From: RYN-122 sp963761655
Lineage (GTDB): Bacteria > Actinomycetota > Actinomycetes > Mycobacteriales > SCTD01
NCBI GenBank assembly: GCA_963761655.1
Contig: CAVXHI010000002.1
Location: 744,001 to 808,000, forward strand
DNA: 64,000 nt
Direction of reading: 5' to 3'
Shown here piece by piece: positions 34,878 to 44,813 of the stretch. The notes below the pieces were generated by a model. It was given only the letters and a program-made list of their open reading frames with translations, did no database searches and was not told the origin of the DNA. The translations under genes were made by a program, and so were the position numbers. Within the stretch, counting starts at the first letter, position 1, and each line of letters begins with the position of its first letter.

Positions 34878-35407
34878 GGGATGCTCCCGGTTTCGTCGAG
34901 GTCGGGCAGGAGCGGAGCGAGCGAGGGCAGCTGGTCGAGGCTGTCGAGCCCCAGCTTCTCGAGCAGCAGCGGGGTGGTGCGGTACGTGGTGGCGGCCGTC
35001 CCGACGTCGGTGCCGGCCTCGACGAGGAGGCCGCGGGCGAGCAGCGTGCGCACGACGCCGTCGACGTTGACACCGCGGACGGCGCTGATGCGGGAACGCG
35101 TGACGGGCTGCCGGTATGCCACGACCGCCAGCGTCTCGAGCGCGGCCTGGGTGAGGCGGGCCTGCTGGCCGTCGCGGACGAAGCGCTCGACGGCCTCGGC
35201 GCTGCTCGCCCGGGTGTAGAGCCGCCAGCCGCCCCCGAGGCTGCGGAGCTCGAAGCCGCGGTCCTCGCGGTCGTACTCCGCGACGAGCGCCTCGAGCACG
35301 CTGACGACGTCGGGCAGCGGCGCGTCGACGACCTCGGCGAGCAGGCGTGCAGCCACGGGCTCGTCGGCGACGAGCAGGACCGCCTCGACGTCCCGGCGCA
35401 GGCTCAC
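34874..35407 (-). CDS. scpB: Segregation and condensation protein B
   Basis: ScpB is the winged-helix partner of ScpA in the SMC condensin complex that organises and separates chromosomes. The 177-residue protein contains RRDVEAVLLVADEPVAARLL, GWRLYTRASSAEAVERFV, LTQAALETLAVVAYRQPVTR and IRGVNVDGVVRTLL-like (here VRGVNVDGVVRTLLARGLL). A GTG at 35407 overlapping the scpA stop gives the normal length; the longer frame above it is antisense-type sequence. Confidence 0.94.
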   Translation of the reverse strand: MSLRRDVEAVLLVADEPVAARLLAEVVDAPLPDVVSVLEALVAEYDREDRGFELRSLGGGWRLYTRASSAEAVERFVRDGQQARLTQAALETLAVVAYRQPVTRSRISAVRGVNVDGVVRTLLARGLLVEAGTDVGTAATTYRTTPLLLEKLGLDSLDQLPSLAPLLPDLDETGSIP

Positions 35408-36186
35408 GGCTCGTCCCACTCGGTGCCGGCCTCCACCGTGCGGCCTTCTCCGGTCCACCGGACGTGGAGGTCCCCGAGGGCCTCGACCTGCTCGAACGCG
35501 ACCAGCCCCTCGCGGTACAGCTCGAGCAGGGCCAGGAAACGGCCGACCACCTCCAGGGTCCCGCTGCAGTCCGACGTCAGGTTGCGGAACGACCCGCCCC
35601 CGACCCGCTGCAGTCGCTCCTGGAGCAGGGCGACCTGCTCGCGGACGCTGACGGTGCCGCCGTGCACGTGGTCGACGACGACCTGCGGCTCCTCCCGCGG
35701 GGCGAGCACCCGGGCGGCGAGGGCGGCGAACTCGTCCGGACCGAGGCCGAGCAGCACCTCCGGGAGCAGCCCCGCGAACGGCGCCTCCAGGGCGACCGTC
35801 CGCGGGTAGCGGCGCGACTCGTCCGCCAGCAGGCCGGCCAGGTGCGCGGCCGCCTGCTTGTAGGCCCGGTACTGCAGCAGCCGGGCGAAGAGCAGGTCGC
35901 GGGCCTCCAGCAGGGCGAGGTCCTCCTCGTCCTCGACGTCGCTGCCCGGCAGCAGCCGGGCCGCCTTGAGGTCGAGCAGGGTCGCGGCGACGACGAGGAA
36001 CTCGGTCGCCTGCCCGAGGTCCCACTCCGTCCCCGCCGCCCGGATGTGGGCGATGAAGTCGTCGGTGACCTGCGAGAGCGCCACCTCGGTGACGTCGAGC
36101 TGGTGCTTGCCGATCAGCTGCAGCAGCAGGTCGAAGGGTCCCTCGAAGACCTCCAGCCGGACGTGGAACGGTGCGGGGGCCGTCAC
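35404..36186 (-). CDS. scpA: Segregation and condensation protein A
   Basis: ScpA is the kleisin that closes the SMC ring. The 260-residue protein begins with the SMC-neck binding region FHVRLEVFEGPFDLLLQLIG, followed by TEFLVVAATLLDLKAARLLP, an acidic linker (DVEDEEDLALLEARD) and a C-terminal winged helix (SDCSGTLEVVGRFLALLELY) that binds the SMC head. It is coupled to scpB (GTGA), and overlaps the preceding M50-like gene stop by 4 bases. The parA-like gene two positions upstream fits a chromosome-maintenance operon. Confidence 0.94.
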   Translation of the reverse strand: MTAPAPFHVRLEVFEGPFDLLLQLIGKHQLDVTEVALSQVTDDFIAHIRAAGTEWDLGQATEFLVVAATLLDLKAARLLPGSDVEDEEDLALLEARDLLFARLLQYRAYKQAAAHLAGLLADESRRYPRTVALEAPFAGLLPEVLLGLGPDEFAALAARVLAPREEPQVVVDHVHGGTVSVREQVALLQERLQRVGGGSFRNLTSDCSGTLEVVGRFLALLELYREGLVAFEQVEALGDLHVRWTGEGRTVEAGTEWDEP

Positions 36187-36851
36187 GCCAGCAGCCCGGT
36201 CAGCAGCCGCACCAGCGGGCGGCCGACCTCGGACAGCACCGCGAGCAGGAGCGGCTGCTGTCCGGCCAGGGGGAGCAGCAGCAGGACGAGCACCGCCACG
36301 GTCCCGATGTTGCGGTTCACCAGGTAGTCCTCGGCCTGCTGCCAGCCGCGGCTGCGCGGGGCGCGGGCGAACAGCAGCCGACCACCGTCCAGGGGCGGCA
36401 GCGGCACGAGGCTCAGCAGGCCGACGAACAGGTGCACGAGGCCGACGAGCAGGAGCACGCGCGGCCCGACCGGGAGGCCCTCGACGCCGCTGCGCAGCAG
36501 GCCGGTGTCGGCCTCCGCCTGCCCCTCGAGCGCCCCGAAGCCGGCCAGGCAGGCGCCGCCCACGAGCAGCAGCACGCCGGGACCGGCCAGGGCGACGAGC
36601 GTCGTCCGGCTGCCCCTCGGCAACGGGACCGCCCGGTGCCAGCCCAGCCCCGTCAGCGCTGCCGCGACGCAGCCGAACGGGTCGAGGTGGACCCGGGGGT
36701 CCGGGCGGAGCCGCCGCGGGTCCGGCAGTCCCTCGCTGCTCGGCCGCCGTCCGGCGACGAGCGCCTGCACCCAGCCGGCCAGCGTGCAGGCGACGACGAA
36801 GGAGACCCCCAGGACCAGGAAGGACAGGGGGTCGCCGAGCGCGTAGAGCAC
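36183..36851 (-). CDS. Site-2 protease (M50)-like membrane protein lacking the HExxH motif
   Basis: A 222-residue multi-pass membrane protein resembling the compact M50 family found beside scpA in many genomes. It retains the second-motif region LVPLPPLDGGRLLFARAP (about residue 160) and HLDPFG-like sequence (RVHLDPFGCVAAALTG) near residue 55. The first membrane helix, where HExxH should lie, reads VVACTLAGWVQALVAGRR, with no His-Glu pair. It is therefore unlikely to be an active zinc protease and may be a degenerate relative. The GTG overlaps the parA stop by one base (TAGTG). Confidence 0.75.
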   Translation of the reverse strand: MLYALGDPLSFLVLGVSFVVACTLAGWVQALVAGRRPSSEGLPDPRRLRPDPRVHLDPFGCVAAALTGLGWHRAVPLPRGSRTTLVALAGPGVLLLVGGACLAGFGALEGQAEADTGLLRSGVEGLPVGPRVLLLVGLVHLFVGLLSLVPLPPLDGGRLLFARAPRSRGWQQAEDYLVNRNIGTVAVLVLLLLPLAGQQPLLLAVLSEVGRPLVRLLTGLLA

Positions 36852-38296
36852 TAGGCCCCCGCGATCGGCTGGGCGCTGGCCCGCTGCAGGACCTCCTTGG
36901 CGAGGTCGCGGTAGGCCGTCGCGCCGGTCGACGTCGGGGCGTAGTCGGTGATGGGCTGGCCCGCGACCGTCGTCTCGGGGAAGCGCACCGTGCGGTTGAT
37001 GACCGTGTGGAAGACCTTCTCGCCGAACGCCTCGACGACGCGCTCGAGCACCTGCCGCCCGTGGACCGTGCGGGCGTCGTACATGGTCGCGAGGATGCCC
37101 TCGATCTGCAGCTTCGGGTTGAGCCGCTCGTGCACCTTGTCGATGATCTCGGTCAGCAGGGCGACGCCGCGCAGCGCGAAGTACTCGCACTCCAGCGGGA
37201 TGATGACGCCGTCCGACGCCGTCAGGGCGTTGACCGTCAGCAGGCCGAGGCTCGGCTGGCAGTCGATGAGCACGACGTCGTACTCGGGCAGCACCGGGCT
37301 GAGGGCGCGCAGGAGCGTCTGCTCGCGGGAGATCTCGTTCGACAGGTGGATCTCGGCGCCCGACAGGTCGATGTTCGCCGGCAGGAGGTCCATGCCCGGC
37401 ACCGACGTCGGGAGCAGGACGTCGCGGACGCTGGTCTCGCGGTCGACGAGGACGTCGTAGACGGTGCGCTCGAGCTGACCGGGGTTGACGCCGAGGCCGA
37501 CGGCGAGGGCGCCCTGCGGGTCGAAGTCGACGAGGAGCACGCGGCGGCCGTACTCCGCGAGGGCGGCTCCCAGGTTGATGGTCGACGTCGTCTTGCCGAC
37601 GCCGCCCTTCTGGTTGCACATCGACAGCACCCGGGCCGGACCGTGCGAGGCGAGGGGCTGCGGCTCGGGCACCCGGGGGCGGGGACGGCCGGTCGGACCG
37701 GTGGTGCCGGTGAGGTCCGGCCCCTCCTCGACGACGCGCACCGGACGGGGCTTCGGGGGCGCCGGGCTGGCGGGTGTCCCGACCAGGTCGGCGACCGCGG
37801 AGGCGACCGCGGCCGTGTCGACCACGGGGGCCTGCACCACCGCAGTCTCGACAGTGGCCTCGAGCGGCGCCTCGACCGTCTGCGTCCTGCGCCGAGGCGC
37901 CGTCGTCTCGGGGGCCTTCCTCTTGGGCGCCTTCCGGACCGGCGTCTCGGGGGCCGCCGCTGCCTTCGCCGGAGCCTTCTTCGCCGGGGCCTTCTCGGCG
38001 GGAGCCCGCTCGACGGGCGCCCTCTTCGTCGGTGCCTTCTTCGCGGCGGGCCTCTTGGCCGGTACCTCGGCCGCCGGCGCCTCGGTCGCCGACCGCCGGG
38101 TGGGAGCAGCGACCGGTCGGGCCACGACCGACGTCACGCGGCGTCCGGCTGCGGCGGTCGCCGGTGCAGCGGCCCGGCGCGGGGCCGCGGCGGCCGCGGA
38201 CGGCGCGGCGCGCACGGTCTTGCTCGCAGGCACCGACACGGACCGCCCCTTGGCCGGGGGCGTGCCGGTGGGGCTCCCGCTCCTGGACGTGGTCAC
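36851..38296 (-). CDS. ParA-family ATPase with a long Ala/Lys/Pro-rich N-terminal extension
   Basis: A 481-residue protein. The C-terminal 260 residues are a deviant-Walker ParA/Soj ATPase: MCNQKGGVGKTTSTINLGAA (Lys230 in the P-loop), VLLVDFDPQGAL, and VVLIDCQPSLGLLTVNAL. The first 222 residues have no fold of their own; about 110-140 are KKAPTKRAPVERAPAEKAPA-type repeats similar to histone H1 tails and probably bind DNA. Position (xerD, parA, scpA, scpB) matches Rv1708, which is distinct from the oriC-linked ParA. It may help load or place the SMC complex. Its start is GTG at 38296, with a GAGAGG site and a TAGGGT promoter box 41 bases above. Confidence 0.88.
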   Translation of the reverse strand: MTTSRSGSPTGTPPAKGRSVSVPASKTVRAAPSAAAAAPRRAAAPATAAAGRRVTSVVARPVAAPTRRSATEAPAAEVPAKRPAAKKAPTKRAPVERAPAEKAPAKKAPAKAAAAPETPVRKAPKRKAPETTAPRRRTQTVEAPLEATVETAVVQAPVVDTAAVASAVADLVGTPASPAPPKPRPVRVVEEGPDLTGTTGPTGRPRPRVPEPQPLASHGPARVLSMCNQKGGVGKTTSTINLGAALAEYGRRVLLVDFDPQGALAVGLGVNPGQLERTVYDVLVDRETSVRDVLLPTSVPGMDLLPANIDLSGAEIHLSNEISREQTLLRALSPVLPEYDVVLIDCQPSLGLLTVNALTASDGVIIPLECEYFALRGVALLTEIIDKVHERLNPKLQIEGILATMYDARTVHGRQVLERVVEAFGEKVFHTVINRTVRFPETTVAGQPITDYAPTSTGATAYRDLAKEVLQRASAQPIAGA

Positions 38297-38336
38297 AGGT
38301 GCCTCTCTCGCAGCGACGTGGGCGTGGGCGTGGGCA

Positions 38337-38342
38337 ACCCTA
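38337..38342 (-). promoter_or_regulatory. -10 box upstream of the parA-scpAB operon
   Basis: TAGGGT on the minus strand lies between the xerD stop and the parA start and gives a leader of about 35 bases. The leader carries a CCCACG triplet repeat of no clear meaning. Confidence 0.45.
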
Positions 38343-38369
38343 GCGGTGGCGCCGGACGCCGCAGTGGGG

Positions 38370-39304
38370 TCACCGGCGGGCCCGGGGGTGCGCGGTCGCG
38401 TAGACCTCGCGGAGCCGGTCGACCGTGACCAGCGTGTACACCTGCGTCGTCGTCACCGAGGCGTGCCCGAGCAGCTCCTGGACCACCCGGACGTCGGCCC
38501 CGCCGTCGAGCAGGTGGGTGGCGAACGAGTGCCGCAGGGTGTGCGGCGACACCTCGACGTCGAGCCCGGCCCGGGCCGCGGCCGCGCCGAGGACCGTCCA
38601 GGCGCTCTGCCGGGACAGCCGGCCGCCGCGGGCGTTGAGGAACAGGGCCGGCGTGCCGGTGCCCCTGGCCGCCAGCACCGGCCGGGCCCGGACCAGGTAC
38701 GCCTCGACGGCGCGCAGGGCGTACGACCCCACCGGCACGATCCGCTGCTTGCCGCCCTTGCCGTCGAGCCGGACCAGCCCGTCGCCGCGCTCCAGGTCGT
38801 CGACGGCGAGCCCGACCGCCTCGGAGATGCGTGCCCCCGTGCCGTACAGCAGCTCCAGCAGCGCGCGGTCGCGCAGGGCCAGCGGGGTGTCGCCCGCACC
38901 GGCCGCCTCGAGCAGCGCCTCGACCTGCTCGAGCGGGATGGCCCGGGGCAGCCGCCGGGCGGGGGTCGGGGGGCGGACCTCCCGGGACGGGTCGCCGACG
39001 GTCAGGCCCTCGCGGTGGGCGAACCGGTGCAGGCCGCGGACGGCGACGACCGCCCGGCCGGCCGACGTCGCCGCGAGCGGCCGGTGGTCCTCGTCGCCCT
39101 CGCGCAGCGCGGCCAGGAACGCGGCGACGTCGGCCTCCCCCACCTGCGCGAGGTCGCCCAGGCCACGGCCGTCCAGGTGGGCGACGTACCGCTGCAGGTC
39201 CCGGCGGTAGGACAGCAGCGTGTTCGCCGCCAGACCCCGCTCGACGGCGAGGTGGTCGAGGTAGGCGGAGACCACGCGCGAGGCGGTGGCGGGGGCGGCC
39301 GTCG

Positions 39305-39308
<4 letters not shown>
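38370..39308 (-). CDS. xerD: Site-specific tyrosine recombinase XerD
   Basis: XerD resolves chromosome dimers at dif together with XerC. The N-terminal SAM-like core-binding domain starts VVSAYLDHLAVERGLAANTL. The catalytic domain shows the Arg in GTGARISEAVGL, Lys in DGKGGKQRIVPVG, His-x-x-Arg in SPHTLRHSFATHLL, His in LLGHASVTTTQVYT, and the Tyr nucleophile in that last motif. The best ribosome site, GGAGG, sits 7 bases before a CTG that overlaps the ald stop as CTGA; the next in-frame GTG is 11 codons on and has no site. A CTG start, giving 312 aa, is therefore preferred. The order matches Rv1701. Confidence 0.88.
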
Positions 39309-40423
<1,115 letters not shown>

Positions 40424-40525
40424 GTGCTGCTCCTTCGTCGAGCCCGGATCCCGGGCGGTCCCGGCGCGGACGCGGGAGGGCCGGGCGGGGTCGCCGCCGA
40501 GGGCCGCTGCGCTGCGCACGGGCTC

Positions 40526-40531
40526 ACCCTA
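40526..40531 (-). promoter_or_regulatory. -10 box of the ald promoter
   Basis: TAGGGT on the minus strand gives a leader of roughly 95 bases before the ald GTG. It is back to back with the leaderless box of the divergent gene at 40566. Confidence 0.4.
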
Positions 40532-40552
40532 GGGACCGGGGCCTCCGCGGGG

Positions 40553-40558
40553 TAGGGC
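40553..40558 (+). promoter_or_regulatory. -10 box of a leaderless promoter for the membrane protein
   Basis: TAGGGC ends 7 bases before the ATG at 40566, the same geometry as elsewhere, and this argues for the ATG over the GTG at 40560. Confidence 0.4.
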
Positions 40559-40565
40559 CGTGCGC

Positions 40566-41172
40566 ATGCGCTGGTACGCCGAGACCCCTGCCCTGCGGAC
40601 CCGCCAGGTCGTGGGCGACGTCCTCACCCTGCTGTGGTGCCTGGTCTGGGTCCGGGTCGGGGTGGCCGTGCACCACGCCGTCGCCCGGCTCGCCGCCCCC
40701 GGCCGGCAGCTGCAGGACGCCGGCGGGGGCCTGCGCGACGGGCTGCAGCGGGCCGCGGACAGGACGGGCGACGTCCCGCTCGTCGGCGACGGCCTGCGCG
40801 GTCCGCTCGACAGCGCGGCCGACGCGGGCGACGCCCTGGTGCGGGCCGGTCAGGCGCAGGAGACCGCCGTCGGGCGCGCCGCGCTGCTGCTCGGTCTGGT
40901 GGTCGCGGCGCTGCCGGTGCTCTGGGCGCTGTCGCGCCGCGTGCCGGCCCGGCTCACCTGGGCCCGGGAGGCGGGGGCGGCCGTCCGCCTGCGGGGCGAC
41001 GTCGAGCTGCTCGCGCTCCGGGCCGCCACGGGCCGGCCCCTGTCGGAGCTGGCGACCCTCGGGCCGCAGCCGGTGGGCCGGTGGCGCCGGGGCGAGCCGG
41101 GCGCGGCCGAGGCAGCTCGCCGCCCTGGAGCTCGCGGCGTGCGGGCTCAGACCGGAGCGGCCTCGACGATGA
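40566..41172 (+). CDS. Uncharacterised two-helix membrane protein; one frameshift near the end
   Basis: A protein of about 201 residues with two membrane helices, VLTLLWCLVWVRVGVAVHHAV (residue 20) and GRAALLLGLVVAALPVLWAL (residue 100). The loop between them contains APGRQLQDAGGGLRDGL and a repeat of Asp/Gly/Ala-rich turns facing the outside. The C-terminal cytoplasmic region ends LELAACGLRPERPRR after an extra base near 41113 is removed; otherwise the frame runs on into antisense of the next gene. The corrected end overlaps the gene at 41147 tail to tail. The function is unknown. Confidence 0.65.
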
Positions 41173-41440
41173 GCGGGCGGTCCCCGACCTGCTTCCAGAC
41201 GCTGCGGACCGTCGCGCTGGTGTCCGCGCCGTCGTAGCGGATCTGGGCGACGACGCCGTCCCCGTCGGCCTCCAGCGTGACGACGTCGGCGGCGGTCACC
41301 GGCCGGGGCATGGCCTTCAGAACCGGGCCCATGTCGGCGTGGATCGCCGGGTCGATGTCGGCGAGCACGTGCGCGGTGTCGCCGGCCACCACCGCCCGCC
41401 CGTGGGCCTCGGCGTAGGGACGGACGTCGTCGGGGGTCAT
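41147..41440 (-). CDS. Small NTF2-like hypothetical protein
   Basis: A 97-residue protein that begins MTPDDVRPYAEAHGRAVVAG and continues DTAHVLADIDPAIHADMGPV, followed by a beta-rich part (VVTLEADGDGVVAQIRYDG, TVRSVWKQVGDRPLIVEAAP). One helix then a curved sheet resembles the NTF2/SnoaL-like fold used in small enzymes and binding proteins. No catalytic residues can be named. The ATG is 7 bases past a TAGGGT box and has no ribosome site, so it may be leaderless. Confidence 0.7.
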   Translation of the reverse strand: MTPDDVRPYAEAHGRAVVAGDTAHVLADIDPAIHADMGPVLKAMPRPVTAADVVTLEADGDGVVAQIRYDGADTSATVRSVWKQVGDRPLIVEAAPV

Positions 41441-41447
41441 GTCCCGG

Positions 41448-41453
41448 ACCCTA
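41448..41453 (-). promoter_or_regulatory. -10 box of a leaderless promoter for the NTF2-like gene
   Basis: TAGGGT on the minus strand ends 7 bases before the ATG at 41440. Its first bases overlap the stop codon of the Nudix gene. Confidence 0.5.
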
Positions 41454-42047
41454 GGCCTTGCGCGACGGCCACGGCGCATCGGCGGGCCGCAGCCCGGTGA
41501 AGGCGTCGCGGACCGCGCGGTCGGCGGCGAGGACGCCGAGGCAGGCCATCGCGTTCTCGACCTCCCCCGCGAGGACCCGCCGGACGGCGGTCTCCAGCGG
41601 CTGCCAGAGCGTGGTCATCTCGGCCTCCTCGTGCTCCTGCACGTCGCGCTCGACGTCCCGGACGTCGCGGGCGAGGAACAGCCGGATCGCCTCGTCGGTC
41701 ATGCCGGGACTGGTGAGGGCGTCGACCAGGACGTGCCAGGTGTCCGCGGCGAGCCCGGCCTCCTCGACCAGCTCGCGCTGCGCCGCGGTCAGCGCCGGCT
41801 CCCCCGCGACGTCGAGCAGACCGGCGGGGAGCTCGTCCAGGCGGCGCCGCACCGGGTGCCGGTACTGCTGCACGAACAGGACCCGGCCGTCGGCGTCGAG
41901 GGCGACGACCCCCACGGCGCCGGGGTGGACGACGACGTCGCGCTGGCTGCTGGTGTCGCCCGGCATCGAGACGACGTCCTTGCGCATGCTGATGATGCGC
42001 CCGTCGTAGACGGTCTCGCTGGACAGGACCTCGTAGTCGTGGGGCAC
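41451..42047 (-). CDS. Nudix hydrolase, ADP-ribose pyrophosphatase type (Rv1700 homologue)
   Basis: A 198-residue Nudix enzyme expected to hydrolyse ADP-ribose to AMP and ribose 5-phosphate. The Nudix box is complete in GLLDVAGEPALTAAQRELVE followed by EAGL. The N-terminal domain HDYEVLSSETVYDGRIISMR matches ADPRase dimers. Downstream, SPGMTDEAIRLFLARDV contributes the Glu of the partner active site. The GTG at 42047 is chosen because the longer frame adds only Ser/Pro-rich sequence. Position next to pyrG agrees with Rv1700. Confidence 0.9.
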   Translation of the reverse strand: MPHDYEVLSSETVYDGRIISMRKDVVSMPGDTSSQRDVVVHPGAVGVVALDADGRVLFVQQYRHPVRRRLDELPAGLLDVAGEPALTAAQRELVEEAGLAADTWHVLVDALTSPGMTDEAIRLFLARDVRDVERDVQEHEEAEMTTLWQPLETAVRRVLAGEVENAMACLGVLAADRAVRDAFTGLRPADAPWPSRKA

Positions 42048-42057
42048 GAGGCAGTCT

Positions 42058-42336
42058 CTACCAGCGCTTGGGCACCGTGGCGGCGACGGCGAACGGGACG
42101 AGCAGGGCCGCGCAGACCAGGGCACCGATCCGGAGCAGGGTCGGGGCGCCCGTGGCGAAGAAGCCGAACAGCACCAGGCCCATCGCCGGCAGGATCGTGC
42201 GGAGGTACCGCCTCTTGCGGGCCTCGATGTCCTCGAGCAGCATCTCCCGCTCGGTGCGCGTGAAGATGTCGTGCACCTCCGGGAGCGCCTCGCGGTGGAC
42301 GAGGCGGGTGAACCAGCGCTGCAGCCGCTCCTTCAC
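42058..42336 (-). CDS. Small membrane protein downstream of the LLM oxidoreductase
   Basis: A 92-residue protein with a basic soluble start (VKERLQRWFTRLVHREALPE, then RTEREMLLEDIEARKRRYLR) and two C-terminal membrane helices (TILPAMGLVLFGFFATG and LLRIGALVCAALLVPFAVAA). It resembles the small DUF3099-type helical hairpin proteins, but the assignment is tentative. The GTG overlaps the oxidoreductase stop (GTGA). Confidence 0.65.
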   Translation of the reverse strand: MKERLQRWFTRLVHREALPEVHDIFTRTEREMLLEDIEARKRRYLRTILPAMGLVLFGFFATGAPTLLRIGALVCAALLVPFAVAATVPKRW

Positions 42337-43096
42337 AGCACCGCGTCGACGTCGGCGACCGTCGTCGTGATCGGGAACGAGACCATCCACCAGGTGGCGC
42401 CGGCGTCGGCGAAGCCGGTCTCGTCGGTCCCGGGCGGACCCCCGACGGCGACGTCGTAGCCGGGTCCGGGCCGCACCGCCTCGACCACCGACGCGAGCTG
42501 CTCCGGCGTCTCGACGCCGATCGGGAAGACGCCGTCGTGCCGGGCGGCCCGGCGCAGCGGGGCGGCGTTGCCGTAGCGGGCGGCCACCCAGACCGGCGGC
42601 CCGGCCGGCTGCACCGGGGTGGGCAGCAGGGTCAGCCCGTCGACGACGTAGTGCTCGCCCCGGTGGTGGACCGGCTCCCCGGTCCAGGCCTGGCGCAGGA
42701 CGTCGAGGCCCTCGTCGAGCATGCGGCCCCGGGTGCGGTCGTCGAGCTGCTCCCCCGTGGCGGACAGCTCCCCCGAGCCGTCGCCGCCGATGCCGACCCC
42801 CAGCACGAGCCGCCCCTGCGACAGCCGGTCCAGGGTCGCGACCTCGCGGGCCAGCTTCACAGGACGGCGGCGCGGCAGCGGGGTGACCATCGGGCCGATC
42901 CGCACGCGCGAGGTCCGGCAGGCGATCGCGGCGAGGGTGACCCACGGGTCGGCGACGGCCTCCACGGGCGCCCGGTAGGCCACGTGGTCCCAGACGAAGA
43001 CGCCGTCCCAGCCCTTCGCCTCGGCCCGCTCGGCCAGCCCGGCGACGACGGTGGGGTCGGACAGCTCGTCGAAGACGGGGAGGAACAGGCCGCGCT

Positions 43097-43100
<4 letters not shown>
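42333..43100 (-). CDS. LLM-class flavin/F420-dependent oxidoreductase
   Basis: A 255-residue luciferase-like TIM barrel. The typical start GLFLPVFDELSDPTVVAGLA is followed by WDGVFVWDHVAYR, RVRIGPMVTPLPRRRPVKLA, and REVATLDRLSQGRLVLGVGI, the signature of F420-dependent members. VWVAARYGNAAPLRRAARHD lies near the C-terminus. The substrate is unknown. It is shorter than many family members, but all core strands seem present. The GTG at 43100 overlaps the pyrG stop (GTGA), so it is translated with CTP synthase. Confidence 0.88.
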
Positions 43101-44752
<1,652 letters not shown>

Positions 44753-44807
44753 GCGGCTCTCTCCCGTGCTCTGCGGTGCGAGCCGGGCGCCCGCCGCACG
44801 GAACCGC

Positions 44808-44813
44808 AGTCTA
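44808..44813 (-). promoter_or_regulatory. -10 box of the pyrG promoter, overlapping the upstream stop
   Basis: TAGACT on the minus strand includes the TAG stop (44813-44811) of the preceding gene and gives a leader of about 48 bases. A GGGAGAGAG site precedes the pyrG ATG. Confidence 0.45.
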
